A DNA stretch of 64,000 bases from Planctomycetota bacterium (GCA_029259745.1 JAJDEO010000004.1:124001-188000); one strand, 5' to 3'; shown: positions 9,236-17,962, counted from the first letter of the stretch. Translations and numbers: made by a program. The notes: generated from the sequence alone by a model not told the origin.

Positions 9236-10159
9236 CTAGTTCGGCGCACTTGCCGTATAGGCCACGCTCCATTCAATCTCGCTACTTTGAATGGCGATGG
9301 CGACGTGCCCATCCTCGTACGACACTTCGAAAATGCCGTCTGAGTCATTATCGCAAAGCACATGTGTATATTGCGAGGGGTCCTGCAACTCTTCAGCCTC
9401 ACTGCCTAACGTTGGCTGCGTTACGAGGTGCTGCTCAAAGAGGAAAATGTAAACCGCACCTGTGACCTTCGTAACGCCGAGATCAATCCCCGCGGCGCGA
9501 TACAGCGCACCTATCTGAGCAGCCGAGTACATCGTGTCGACCACAGCAGGTGAATCATCAACGGACACGGACACGAGTTCCTTCTCGTCAGCGCTTCCGG
9601 ATCCAATCACTTCGCAGAGTAGAATAAGCTTCCGCGACGTAGGATGAAACACGGCGCCGTCGCAGGGACCACGAGCAGTGCGTACGATTTCGGTCTTGTC
9701 GATTCGCGGCGGCGTTAACGTGACGATCGGCTGCCCCCCTGGGGGGCCCATCGTTTGACCGACCAATGCTCCGTGCATATGCCATTTCTCGACGACGAGT
9801 TCATCTGTCCTCTCGACCCAACCAACAACATAGATGGTATCTGAGACGCCAGCCTCACCAGTGACTGCAAGCGGCACGAACGGCGTTGAGAACGATCGCG
9901 CCTTCGCGTCATGGGCCCCGCCAGCCACATAGGCATGCCACGAGATCACAACCTCTTTGCTGTGCGCATCATACCCAAGATAGTATTTAACATAGTTTAC
10001 CCCCGCCCCAACCATGTAGTGACTAGACGAGGACGACCCGAGGCGCGGATCTATCACTCTATAGTCGGTGTCGGATAGTCCGGACTGCCCATAGGATGTC
10101 GACCCAAGAGTTGCCATAAGCCAGACCGCGCAACCGACCGTTAGATATGTAAGGTTCAT
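9236..10159 (-). CDS. Secreted protein of unknown function
   Basis: The ATG at 10159 follows GAGG by about nine bases and begins a clear signal peptide (hydrophobic core then a cleavage-like TSYGQ). Longer in-frame starts would bury this signal and overlap the upstream gene. The mature protein of about 285 residues is beta-rich, with repeated short strands and a C-terminal DNDSDGIFEV segment reminiscent of a calcium-binding EF-hand-like loop. It lies 10 bases downstream of the HExxH gene, so the two are co-transcribed exported proteins. No family is recognised. Confidence 0.75.
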   Translation of the reverse strand: MNLTYLTVGCAVWLMATLGSTSYGQSGLSDTDYRVIDPRLGSSSSSHYMVGAGVNYVKYYLGYDAHSKEVVISWHAYVAGGAHDAKARSFSTPFVPLAVTGEAGVSDTIYVVGWVERTDELVVEKWHMHGALVGQTMGPPGGQPIVTLTPPRIDKTEIVRTARGPCDGAVFHPTSRKLILLCEVIGSGSADEKELVSVSVDDSPAVVDTMYSAAQIGALYRAAGIDLGVTKVTGAVYIFLFEQHLVTQPTLGSEAEELQDPSQYTHVLCDNDSDGIFEVSYEDGHVAIAIQSSEIEWSVAYTASAPN

Positions 10160-10169
10160 TGTCGTGACC

Positions 10170-11147
10170 TCAGTTTTCGAGAAGCGGCGCCGGGTTAGTA
10201 CATCTGTCGAGCACGCCATCCTTGTCCTTGTCGAGGGTACCCCCAACACCTTCCACACCACCATTGGCATTGATCTCGTCAACGTCCATCTGCCCATTCT
10301 CGTCGCAATCCCCCTCAGGGCACTCTGTGGGCATTCCAGTGGTGTCGTCGCAACAACAGAATCCTGTAGGCGACCACAGGTCCAAGTCTATGGGCATCCC
10401 TGTCATGGGGTCAATGAAGATCGGCGGGCCGGGACACTTTCCATTCTCGGGATCATCGACCCCGTGGAGATCCCCCCCCGGAGTCTTGAACGTCAGTTCG
10501 CAGGTCTTCCAGCCCTTGGCGGCCGCCACGGACTCGTTGTTCGCAAGCCTCTTGACCAGTTCCTTGAGATTGGGATCAGACTCAGCACACGCGAACGCGC
10601 AGAGGATCTCGGAGGTTCGCGATGAGGCCCAAGCTTCAAAACAAGGCCTTCCGTCTACCATGAGATGGCAATTGTAGTTCTTGTGGCAGTCTATTTCGTC
10701 TTGCCCGGAAAGGTTCTGGCAGTACAGCGACCACTCACTGTAGTGCTGCATGTGCAAGTTCTCGTGGAAATAGACCGCAACCAGCAAGAGAATCGCATCA
10801 ATACTGCCGAGATCTCCCCCCCGAATACCGTTGACAAGATCGAGATACTCTTTGGAAAAGGCTATGAATCCATCGTGGAGGTCATTGGGCTCGAAAGCGA
10901 GACCATTTACCCGGTAGTGACCTTTCCCCTGGACAACAACATACACGGGGTAGTCTGGTGGATACCCATCGCCAAGAAGCTCCTCAAGCATCCCCTCGTA
11001 ATCGATCGGCTCACCGAACGTGGGGGCGGGGACGCAATCCAGAGTATAGAACTTTCCCAGCTTGTTATGGGAATCAAGCTCCTCTCCCACCGCGACCGCG
11101 GAAAGAAGAGCGAGGGCGAGTACTGAGACCACAACGCGCGCTTTCAT
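10170..11147 (-). CDS. Secreted putative zinc metallopeptidase with EF-hand-like tail
   Basis: The 325-residue protein starts with a signal peptide ending near AVAVGEE. A helix carries HENLH at 128-132, a match to the HExxH zinc motif, followed by a further His at 135. Many Cys residues after it suggest disulfide bonds outside the cytoplasm. The C-terminus has GDCDENGQMDVDEIN and DKDKDGVLDRC, typical of dockerin-like or thrombospondin-type-3 calcium loops common in Planctomycetota. Catalysis is inferred from the motif; a third zinc ligand is not obvious. It is the first gene of a two-gene operon on the mobile element. Confidence 0.75.
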   Translation of the reverse strand: MKARVVVSVLALALLSAVAVGEELDSHNKLGKFYTLDCVPAPTFGEPIDYEGMLEELLGDGYPPDYPVYVVVQGKGHYRVNGLAFEPNDLHDGFIAFSKEYLDLVNGIRGGDLGSIDAILLLVAVYFHENLHMQHYSEWSLYCQNLSGQDEIDCHKNYNCHLMVDGRPCFEAWASSRTSEILCAFACAESDPNLKELVKRLANNESVAAAKGWKTCELTFKTPGGDLHGVDDPENGKCPGPPIFIDPMTGMPIDLDLWSPTGFCCCDDTTGMPTECPEGDCDENGQMDVDEINANGGVEGVGGTLDKDKDGVLDRCTNPAPLLEN

Positions 11148-11415
11148 GCCTGAACCTCCGTGACCTGGACTTGGGAAAGCGTGCGTACGCTATCATGCAT
11201 CAGCCGTCGGGTAACGGAAAGGTTCATGGCACCCCACCTCATGAGGTGGCAAGGTGGAACACCCGGCTTCGTTTGCTCCGGAAGAGTCGCCACCGGTAGC
11301 TACTTACCCCTCCCACTTTCCCAGCCAGTCGGAACCGGCGCGCTGCCCACGAAGGCACGTTTGCCTAACCTCGCGAGGCGGTCATCCTGCCCTCCGAGGC
11401 CGAGGTACGCGCGTT
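11148..11415. other. Intergenic, no gene seen
   Basis: These 268 bases separate the start of the secreted-protein operon from the end of the relaxase operon. I see no credible reading frame and no strong hairpin. The promoter for the leftward secreted-protein operon should lie near its left end. Confidence 0.4.
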
Positions 11416-11811
11416 CTACCAATCGATTCGCTCGATGAAACACCCGGTCGCGTCTTCGAACCATTGCCCCCTGGGGGCCTCACGTAGCCACACGACGCGA
11501 TGGCGCGTCAGTCCTTCGAAGACGGGTTGATCGCCTCCATTCAGGTTACGCCCCACGACCGAAATCAAGGCACCCGGGATGTGGAGAGCGATACCTTCGG
11601 AAGGATCATAAGTGATGCGCTCGATCCAGGCGTAGCCGATCGCGAGGATGCTTCCATCGCACTTTCGAAGTTCGAGCATGAGCGCGCGGTCGCGACGGCC
11701 CCGCAACCAACCAAGGCAACCGAGGTCGTCACACAGCGCATCGCTCTCGCGTACTCGCTCATCCTCCGCTGTACGGCGCGCGATGCGGGAGATCGTCGGG
11801 CTATCGGACAT
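11416..11811 (-). CDS. Hypothetical protein coupled to the relaxase gene
   Basis: The 131-residue soluble protein has an N-terminal helical segment rich in Arg and Glu and a beta-rich C-terminal part. Its start overlaps the last 11 bases of the relaxase gene, so the two are translationally coupled. No family is recognised. A role as a relaxase accessory protein is inferred from the overlap only. Confidence 0.7.
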   Translation of the reverse strand: MSDSPTISRIARRTAEDERVRESDALCDDLGCLGWLRGRRDRALMLELRKCDGSILAIGYAWIERITYDPSEGIALHIPGALISVVGRNLNGGDQPVFEGLTRHRVVWLREAPRGQWFEDATGCFIERIDW

Positions 11812-14422
11812 ACGCGATCTCGCGCCTCATTGCAGGCTCCATGTGCGCCAACGGTGCCTGCATCGCCATGCGGCTCAGATGGGCGGTTCGCTCGCGCAGC
11901 AGCTCTGTCGCAGACAGTCGGTCGTCTGACTGAGTCACGGACTCCAACAACGCCTTCTTGTCGTCGGTGTAGATTGTCGCACGCTCTCGGCCACGTGACA
12001 CTGACACGTAGAACTGCTCGCGAGAACTCGCCGCCGCCGAGGCGCTCGACTGCCCGATCAGCACGCGGTCGACCGTCTTGCCCTGGCTGGCATGGCTCGT
12101 CGTGACGTAGCCATAGGTGAGATGTCCATAGTCCCTTGCCAAAGTCCAGTGGTTGGTGAGCACCAGATCGCCCGCCTTGGTGAAACCCTTCACCGTGACG
12201 CGCTGTCCGTTGTTGAGCCGGTGCCTCCCGTCCTTCGTCGCACCGTTGCGCGTGATCCTGAGCACGTCGCCAACAGCAACCGCCAAGGAGCCGTTGCGAT
12301 AGACCTGAAACCGTGCCGCTTGGTCCACGGGCGCTTGGCTGTCATCGACGCGCACTTTCTGGCCACGGGTGAACCCCTTGGCGTTCTGATGGAACACCAA
12401 CACGTCTCCCGATTCGTAGCTGCGTGGGTCCAATCGCTCCGCCTCGGTCAGGTTCTTGTTCGCCAGCGTCGACACCACCTGCTCGCGGCCGTCGATCCTT
12501 CCGATGCCTTTGAGCGTCGCACGAATCTCGCGCGTGATGGCATCACCTTCGCGGTGTGTCGGTGAGACCACCAAAGCAGACTTGCCGGCACTGCTCGCGG
12601 CGACATACTCACGCGCAAGAAGGTGGTCACGTTGGTCGCTCGCAACCGTCTTGATCCAGCCAAGCCCGTCGAGCCTCTTGAAGCCAGAAGCCGTACGCCC
12701 CTCGGAGAGTTCCTGCACGGCCTGCTTGTACGCACCGCTTTGCCTGCGAATCTCTTTGATCTGCGCGGGTGCAAGCCCCGCCTCGTCCTCGAGTAGTGCC
12801 AGGGCACTGCCGCGCTCCACAGAGCCGTGCTGCCGACGGTCGCCAGAGAGAATCACCCTCGCCTCAAGGCGCCGCGCGGTGTCGAAGAGATGCGCCATCG
12901 TTCGACTTCCAAGGAGTCCAGCCTCATCAACCCAGATCACCTGACCTCTGGCCTGTTCCTGAAGTCGATCGTCGACCAGAAGCCTGGCCACGGTTTCGGC
13001 CTGCGCGAATCCCTCAGTGCGCAGCACGCCGCGACTCGCCTCGGCGGACGGCGCGAAGACGAACACCTTGTGTCCCCCGGTCTCTATACCCGACACGGCC
13101 TCCCGCATCATCGTCGTCTTGCCTGTACCGGCCCCGCCGCGAATCAGCATGACGCGGTCCCTGGACTCAAGGACATGCGCGACCGCGTTGCGTTGCCCCT
13201 CTCCCAACCAGTCACGGGAGATGACATGCGCGCCCTTCCCCAGGCGCTTGCAGGTGCCACGTCCCGTGCGGGCGAACGCGAGCATTGCCTGCTCTTCCGC
13301 GAGCACAGGCTTGGTCGTGATGAAGCGCTCGCCTGCCCGCTCGGCCGAAAGCACGTCAGCAGCGGCGAGCTGACGTTCGACCTCCTTCAGCGACGCGACG
13401 CCGTACGCATGCTTCATGGCTGCGGTGAGCAGCTTGCGCTCAGGTACCACGGCGCTCCGTTCGAAACAGTGATCAAGCGCGAAGGCAACCGCCGCCTTTG
13501 CCGCCTCTTTGTCGTCTGACACCTGCCGCTCCCCCGGCGGATGCGCCACGCGTTCGACGGCCGCTCTGTCGTCCGTAGAGAGGCGCTCCCACCACGCGTG
13601 GCGCAGCTCGTCCATCGAGAAGTCGCTGCTCTTGCGAGCGCGTGTCTTGGCACCAAGCTCGGCCTTCTCCTGCGCGTCCGTGATGCCCCGTTCGTGGGCC
13701 TTTCCTTCGATCAAGGCCGTTCGCCGCGAGAAGGCACGCAACGCGGACTCCGGAACCCCCGCAAGTTCCCAGCCATGCATTGTACGCTCCACCGCGAAAC
13801 CGAGCGCTGATAGGCTCTGAGCCAAGCGCGCGTGGAACGCCGCTTCAAAGTACGGCGCATCACGCTTGAGTCCGGCGAACTGTGCCGCCTTCCAGCGATC
13901 CTCCGCTTCGTCCCACGTCGCATTGAACGCAAAGCAATGTGCGTGAAGGTGCGGATCGGGCACGCCATCCACGGGCCGTGCCGTGAAGTGGACGAACGTT
14001 CCCCAGGCCAGGTTTCCGGTTGTGCGATCCTCGTCCCGCCCCTTCGTGCGCACCCGGGTCGCAACCTCGGATTCCATCTGATCCATCGTTTCATCAACCG
14101 AGCCCTTGAACGCATCGAGGATGCGTTCGTCGCCGCTCAATCCATAGACGATGGAGACACTCTTGGGCACATGGAAGTTGATGTCGTAGCCGATGCGGCG
14201 GTTCGCGCGCTGCCGGGCGGTGAGCCGATTGCCCGATTGCGGGTGCGTGTTGTCGCACAACGCGTCCCAGTCACCCTTGGCGATCTCTCCGTGGAGCCCG
14301 AGCCGCTCGGCTGCTCGTCCACGCCACTCGCCGGTAAGCTCCTGACCCTCTGAATAGTAGTCAGAGGAGCTGTAGTAGCTCTTGGCTCCTTGAGCCGTGC
14401 TGTTCTGAATGATCCGCAGCAT
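11801..14422 (-). CDS. MobF (TrwC/TraI-like) conjugative relaxase-helicase
   Basis: The 873-residue protein has the TrwC-type N-terminal relaxase domain. Tyrosine pairs lie at 16-17 and 22-23, and the metal-binding triad is in HLHAH at 158-162. The C-terminal half is a RecD-like helicase with Walker A GGAGTGKTT at 429-437 and WVDEAGLL as Walker B. MobF relaxases nick oriT, stay bound to the 5' end through tyrosine and unwind the strand for transfer. An inverted repeat 30 bases upstream of the start is a candidate oriT. Length and motif order fit the family well. The coupling protein at 5.3 kb is the likely partner. Confidence 0.93.
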   Translation of the reverse strand: MLRIIQNSTAQGAKSYYSSSDYYSEGQELTGEWRGRAAERLGLHGEIAKGDWDALCDNTHPQSGNRLTARQRANRRIGYDINFHVPKSVSIVYGLSGDERILDAFKGSVDETMDQMESEVATRVRTKGRDEDRTTGNLAWGTFVHFTARPVDGVPDPHLHAHCFAFNATWDEAEDRWKAAQFAGLKRDAPYFEAAFHARLAQSLSALGFAVERTMHGWELAGVPESALRAFSRRTALIEGKAHERGITDAQEKAELGAKTRARKSSDFSMDELRHAWWERLSTDDRAAVERVAHPPGERQVSDDKEAAKAAVAFALDHCFERSAVVPERKLLTAAMKHAYGVASLKEVERQLAAADVLSAERAGERFITTKPVLAEEQAMLAFARTGRGTCKRLGKGAHVISRDWLGEGQRNAVAHVLESRDRVMLIRGGAGTGKTTMMREAVSGIETGGHKVFVFAPSAEASRGVLRTEGFAQAETVARLLVDDRLQEQARGQVIWVDEAGLLGSRTMAHLFDTARRLEARVILSGDRRQHGSVERGSALALLEDEAGLAPAQIKEIRRQSGAYKQAVQELSEGRTASGFKRLDGLGWIKTVASDQRDHLLAREYVAASSAGKSALVVSPTHREGDAITREIRATLKGIGRIDGREQVVSTLANKNLTEAERLDPRSYESGDVLVFHQNAKGFTRGQKVRVDDSQAPVDQAARFQVYRNGSLAVAVGDVLRITRNGATKDGRHRLNNGQRVTVKGFTKAGDLVLTNHWTLARDYGHLTYGYVTTSHASQGKTVDRVLIGQSSASAAASSREQFYVSVSRGRERATIYTDDKKALLESVTQSDDRLSATELLRERTAHLSRMAMQAPLAHMEPAMRREIAYVR

Positions 14423-14451
14423 TCGTCACCATTACAACGCCAGGTTGCTTA

Positions 14452-14478
14452 TGTCACGAGGAACATCGCTTCGTGACA
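14452..14478. other. Candidate oriT inverted repeat
   Basis: TGTCACGA and TCGTGACA form a perfect 8-base inverted repeat with an 11-base spacer, 30 bases upstream of the relaxase start. MobF origins commonly lie beside the relaxase gene and carry such repeats near the nick site. The nick position cannot be read from sequence alone. Confidence 0.4.
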
Positions 14479-14516
14479 GACGCCGCCGATGGCCGTTCGT
14501 TCTTTACACACACAAT

Positions 14517-14534
14517 CACATGATCTATCATGTG
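14517..14534. promoter_or_regulatory. Palindromic operator of the toxin-antitoxin operon
   Basis: CACATGAT-CT-ATCATGTG is a perfect 8-base inverted repeat ending 20 bases before the antitoxin start. This is the expected position for autorepression by the antitoxin-toxin complex. Confidence 0.6.
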
Positions 14535-14553
14535 AAAAGCATATGAGGCACAA

Positions 14554-14775
14554 GTGATACCGCTAGACAACGACTTTGACTTCTCAACCATGCCGGCTTC
14601 CGACCGGCTGTTGCTCGCGCATCAGCTTCTTGACAGCGTCCTCACCGAGACCTGCCCCCTCACCGCAGAACAGCTCGACGACATCCGCCAACGCACGGAC
14701 GAGATCGATACTGGTCAAGTGACCTGCGACCCATGGCCCGTTGTTCGCGCACGCCTTCGAGACAGCCTCAAGTGA
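14554..14775 (+). CDS. Antitoxin, addiction-module family (PF09720-like)
   Basis: The 73-residue protein starts at GTG with GAGG seven bases upstream. It has the helical pattern of small addiction-module antitoxins: a segment ASDRLLLAHQLLDSVL followed by LTAEQLDDIRQRTDEID. It would bind and neutralise the toxin encoded directly downstream, whose start overlaps its stop. The pair likely stabilises the element in the host. Confidence 0.75.
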   Translation: MIPLDNDFDFSTMPASDRLLLAHQLLDSVLTETCPLTAEQLDDIRQRTDEIDTGQVTCDPWPVVRARLRDSLK

Positions 14776-15080
14776 AGCTCACGGTCTCGTCGCGAGCAGA
14801 GGCAGAAGCGATGGCTGCGGCTCGCTACTATGAGGAGGCACGACCCGGTCTTGGACGTTCGTTCCTTGATCAACTCGATGCCACGCTCGAACGCATCGAG
14901 CGCCAACCTCTGATCGCGCAGCCCGTCGTCGGCACGGTCCGGCGGTCCGTCCTCAGTCGGTTTCCCTACATCGTTCTCTACCGAGCAGAGCCAACCGCGG
15001 TGCAAGTGCTTGGCGTGCTCCCAACACGCGCCGACCCGGCGCACCTGCTCTCTCGGGCGGACACCAAGCGTGCACAGTAG
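14772..15080 (+). CDS. RelE/ParE-family toxin
   Basis: The GTG at 14772 overlaps the antitoxin TGA by four bases and is preferred to the in-frame ATG at 14733, which lies inside the antitoxin gene. The 102-residue product has the ParE/RelE layout: an N-terminal strand KLTVSSRAEAE, a helical hairpin with ARYYEEARPGLGRSFLDQL, then RFPYIVLYRAE and VQVLGVLPTRADP. The family acts on ribosome-bound mRNA (RelE) or gyrase (ParE); sequence alone does not tell which. Confidence 0.85.
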   Translation: MKLTVSSRAEAEAMAAARYYEEARPGLGRSFLDQLDATLERIERQPLIAQPVVGTVRRSVLSRFPYIVLYRAEPTAVQVLGVLPTRADPAHLLSRADTKRAQ

Positions 15081-15133
15081 CCGAACCGCTAGGAGCGCCA
15101 CAGAGCCCTACAGGCTGCGTAGACAGAGGAACG

Positions 15134-15361
15134 TCACGCACCGAGCCCTACGTCGTGTCGTGCCTCTCTGAGAATCGCTTGCGGGTCCAGCGGGCCTCCA
15201 CACCCACTTCGTTCCCCCTCGATCAAAGCTTGGCGCAGCGGCTCGGCACGCAATGCAAACGAGGGCGACCTACCCGCCAGCTTCGGCGCGAGGCCGTCCA
15301 GCGCACCGGCTATCTTGCGGCCGGCGCTGAACGCTCGCTTGACCGCGGGCATTAGGCGCAT
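15134..15361 (-). CDS. Small hypothetical element protein
   Basis: A 75-residue basic protein whose ATG shares one base with the TGA of the upstream 118-residue gene. That suggests coupled translation and supports a real gene. No motif is recognised. Confidence 0.45.
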   Translation of the reverse strand: MRLMPAVKRAFSAGRKIAGALDGLAPKLAGRSPSFALRAEPLRQALIEGERSGCGGPLDPQAILREARHDVGLGA

Positions 15362-15717
15362 CAGTACTCATCCGGGAGTAACGCCGTCGTGGTCGACCGA
15401 TCAGCCTCCGTGATGATCCAGAACTTCACGCCCGTCTTCGTGTGGTAGGCCGACAGCAAGCGCCCTCCATCTTTGACGGCGCGTGTATTCGCATTCAGAT
15501 CATCGCGGTCCAGATCGCCCCAGTCGCTTCGCGCGTGACGCCGCAGCGCGTGCATCAGCTCACTCGGCGGAACGGCTTCCTGCACGCCCGGCGTCATCAA
15601 CAATCGTCCGAGTGGGAAGTCGACTTCCCGTACTAGCGGGTCGCGCGGCGGCCCATCACCCCTCTCTCTCATACATACCTCTACAACGTCGATATCACCG
15701 TTTCGCGCTTCCGGCAA
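15361..15717 (-). CDS. Conserved plasmid/element protein of unknown function
   Basis: The 118-residue protein ends in WIITEADRSTTTALLPDEY. I recall very similar endings in small proteins of plasmids, phages and genomic islands, always without known function. The middle part contains HALRRHARSDWGDL. The gene reads away from parA and is coupled to the small gene downstream. Confidence 0.65.
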   Translation of the reverse strand: MPEARNGDIDVVEVCMRERGDGPPRDPLVREVDFPLGRLLMTPGVQEAVPPSELMHALRRHARSDWGDLDRDDLNANTRAVKDGGRLLSAYHTKTGVKFWIITEADRSTTTALLPDEY

Positions 15718-15751
15718 GCGTCACGTGCAGGCAGCACTCCTATGTGCATCG

Positions 15752-15823
15752 TCACGGGGTCAACCGAAGAAAATGCGTGCAGACGTCTCCCCTAAGCGAG
15801 GCTTAGGACGTCTTTCCCCGTGA
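15752..15823. repeat. Nested inverted repeats upstream of parA
   Basis: An outer pair TCACGGGG / CCCCGTGA (15752-15759 and 15816-15823) encloses a hairpin at 15781-15813. Its arms AGACGT-CCTAAGC and GCTTAGG-ACGTCT flank the loop GAG, with a small bulge. The position between two divergent genes suggests an operator, a centromere-like site or a bidirectional terminator. Confidence 0.5.
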
Positions 15824-15965
15824 AACTGCACCCAAGAGCGCCCCCGCACGACTCACCGTGAAATCGTGGATACGACTACACGATGCTTGCTCTCCGAACG
15901 CCTTGACACTCGAAGTCACTGGGTGTACGGCTATGCGTAGAATCGTAAACACGACGGTGGAGCGT

Positions 15966-16622
15966 ATGACCCAAGTTATCTCAGTACTGAATCAAAAGGG
16001 CGGCGTTGGAAAGACCACACTTGCCGTTCATCTTGCCACCGCCTTCGCGCGCCAGGGCAGTCGCATTCTCTTGCTCGACGCCGACCCGCAAGGCAGCGCA
16101 CTCGACTGGGCCGCCGCGCGTCAGAACGAACCGCTGTTTCCCGTCGTCGGGCTTCCGAAGTCCTCGATCCACAAAGACCTACCCGGTCTCGCGAGTGGCT
16201 ACGACTATGTCGTGATCGACGGGCCACCACGTGTCTATGACGTCGCGCGCTCCGCGATCATGGCCAGCGACGTGATCTTGATCCCCGTACAGCCTTCACC
16301 CTATGACGTGTGGGCAGCCAAGGAGATCATCGATCTCCTCGTTGAAGCGCGGATCTACAAGCCCACACTGAAAAGCGCATTTGTGATAAATCGCAAAATC
16401 GTAAACACGGCGATCGGTAGGGACGTGGGCGAGGCGCTCTCTGCGTACCCCGTGCCCGTGCTCGCGAGTGCTGTCTGTCAGCGCGTCGCTTTCGCGGAGA
16501 GCGCTACTCAAGGACTCACGGTCTTTGATCTCGACCCAAGTACGCCCGCAAGCCAGGAGATCGCGAGCTTGGCCGAGGAGATATCCGTGTCTGTCCTGGG
16601 ACCGGTGAAGGTCAGCGCATGA
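15966..16622 (+). CDS. parA: ParA-family partition ATPase
   Basis: The ATG at 15966 follows GGTGGAG by five bases and begins MTQVISVLNQKGG; earlier in-frame starts add a tail atypical of the family. The 218-residue protein has the deviant Walker A KGGVGKTT near residue 11, the LLDADPQGS motif and the YVVIDGPP Walker B. This is a small type Ib-like ParA without a DNA-binding extension. It overlaps the ribbon-helix-helix gene by four bases (ATGA), the standard parAB layout of small partition systems. It would segregate or maintain the element when circular. Confidence 0.93.
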   Translation: MTQVISVLNQKGGVGKTTLAVHLATAFARQGSRILLLDADPQGSALDWAAARQNEPLFPVVGLPKSSIHKDLPGLASGYDYVVIDGPPRVYDVARSAIMASDVILIPVQPSPYDVWAAKEIIDLLVEARIYKPTLKSAFVINRKIVNTAIGRDVGEALSAYPVPVLASAVCQRVAFAESATQGLTVFDLDPSTPASQEIASLAEEISVSVLGPVKVSA

Positions 16623-16873
16623 AGAAGGTCGCGTTCACCGGAAAGCCACCTGGAGACGTGCGGACGTCCAACCCCGACGCATGGGTGACGAACCGCGACG
16701 TCGCTCCCCGCGAAGCCACGAAGCGCCTCACGATCGATGTGCCTGCCAGCCTCCACAAGCGCGTGAAGAGCCAGTGCGCTCTTGAGAACCTCGTGATGGC
16801 TGACGTGATGCGCGAGCTGCTGGACCGCCGGTTTCCAGCGCCGACGGGAGCGGGCAGGGTCGTATCGTCGTGA
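16619..16873 (+). CDS. Ribbon-helix-helix partner of ParA (ParG-like)
   Basis: The 84-residue protein has a disordered N-terminal tail and a C-terminal ribbon-helix-helix pattern (KRLTIDVPASLHKRVKSQC then MADVMRELLDRRF). Such proteins bind the centromere site and stimulate ParA through the flexible tail. It is coupled to parA by a four-base overlap. Confidence 0.85.
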   Translation: MKKVAFTGKPPGDVRTSNPDAWVTNRDVAPREATKRLTIDVPASLHKRVKSQCALENLVMADVMRELLDRRFPAPTGAGRVVSS

Positions 16874-16929
16874 TCACGCTTCGCCGTAAGCACGATGATA
16901 CGACCAGGCCGATGAGCAGGGGGTAGCCC

Positions 16930-17823
16930 ATGGGGAGGCGCGCGCCCGGATCGAAGGACAATCAGCCAGATCTGTTCGCGGCATCCTTCGCTGACATCCC
17001 CATTCGTGATCAGCGCGAGGTGATGGAACGCCCGTTCTACAGCCTCGCGAAGCGTCCGCGTGTCACGCCAATCGAGTACCAAGTCGGAGACGTCTGGGTT
17101 GAGGTCAGCGCCAACCCCAAGTTCGGCATGGCCACGATCTGGGACGCCGACATTCTGATATGGGCTTCGACGCAGATCAGGGAAGCGCTCGACCGCGGGC
17201 TTCAGCCATCACGGACCATTCAGTTCCACCCGTACAACCTGTTGCGGAGCATCCGAAGGTCGACCGGCGGCGTCAACTACACGCGGTTGCGCGCCGCCCT
17301 GGAGCGCCTCACCCATACGGCCGTGCGCACCAACATCCGCTCGGACGGAAGGAAGAAGCACGCATCCTTCCACTGGATCGAAGCATGGACGGAGTCCGTG
17401 AACGAGGAGACGGGAGAGCCCCTCGGGATGACCATCACGCTTCCTGACTGGCTTTACCGGGGCATCGTAGGGCAAGGGGGAGTACTGACCATCCACGAGA
17501 ACTACTTCCTCCTCACGGGCGGAATCGAGCGTTGGCTCTACCGCGTCGCAAGGAAACACGCCGGAAAGCAAGAGCACGGCTGGGCATTCACGATGCGTCA
17601 ACTCTACGTCAAGTCTGGCTCGACGGCGCGCTTCTCAGACTTCGTCGGCGATGTACGCAAAGTCGTCCGAGCAAACGAGCTGCCCGAGTATCACGGTACG
17701 CTCTACAAGAACGAGCATGGCGAGGAGGTCGTGTACTTTCTCCACCGATCAAAGCTCTCGATCACGAGTGATCGCTTCCAGCCAGCACGCTTTCCTGGGC
17801 GACGACGCACGCCCGTCAAGTAG
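16930..17823 (+). CDS. repA: Plasmid replication initiator (RPA/RepA type, PF10134-like)
   Basis: The 297-residue protein contains the pattern of the replication initiator protein A family. Visible segments include PFYSLAKRPR, the MATIWDADILIWASTQI helix, GGVNYTRLRAALERL and, toward the end, winged-helix-like FTMRQLYVKSGSTARFSDFV. These proteins bind iterons through winged helices. Start ATG follows AGGGGGT. An iteron array with DnaA boxes lies directly downstream, so the element keeps a complete replicon although it is integrated. It belongs with the upstream parA block. Confidence 0.88.
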   Translation: MGRRAPGSKDNQPDLFAASFADIPIRDQREVMERPFYSLAKRPRVTPIEYQVGDVWVEVSANPKFGMATIWDADILIWASTQIREALDRGLQPSRTIQFHPYNLLRSIRRSTGGVNYTRLRAALERLTHTAVRTNIRSDGRKKHASFHWIEAWTESVNEETGEPLGMTITLPDWLYRGIVGQGGVLTIHENYFLLTGGIERWLYRVARKHAGKQEHGWAFTMRQLYVKSGSTARFSDFVGDVRKVVRANELPEYHGTLYKNEHGEEVVYFLHRSKLSITSDRFQPARFPGRRRTPVK

Positions 17824-17842
17824 CGCCTCTTCCAAAGAAGGG

Positions 17843-17962
17843 TGTGGATAACTATGCATGACCCTGTGGATAGCCCCGGTCTATTGGGCGCACGATCATC
17901 GGTCTATTAGGCGTACAGGGGCACGGTCTATTAGGCGCGCATCGTCGGTCTATTAGGCGCAC
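17843..17962 (+). other. Iteron origin (oriV): DnaA boxes and four iterons
   Basis: A perfect DnaA box TGTGGATAA lies at 17843 and a one-mismatch box at 17866. Four 16-base iterons with consensus GGTCTATTAGGCGYAC start at 17878, 17901, 17925 and 17947, spaced 22-24 bases so that they face the same side of the helix. An AT-rich stretch at 18001-18045 would serve as the unwinding region. Confidence 0.85.
17878..17962 (+). repeat. Iteron array, four copies
   Basis: Copies at 17878-17893, 17901-17916, 17925-17940 and 17947-17962 share GGTCTATTRGGCG followed by YRC or CRC. They are the expected binding sites of the adjacent initiator. Confidence 0.85.

Noticed and set aside
15347..15361. Another iteron copy (ATTAGGCGCA)
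   Set aside because: Only ten bases match, within what expected chance and the start of a coding region allow.
17878..17962. Short regularly spaced repeats considered as a CRISPR array
   Set aside because: Units are 16 bases with 6-8 base gaps, next to a replication initiator and DnaA boxes; they are iterons. No cas gene or other array was seen.
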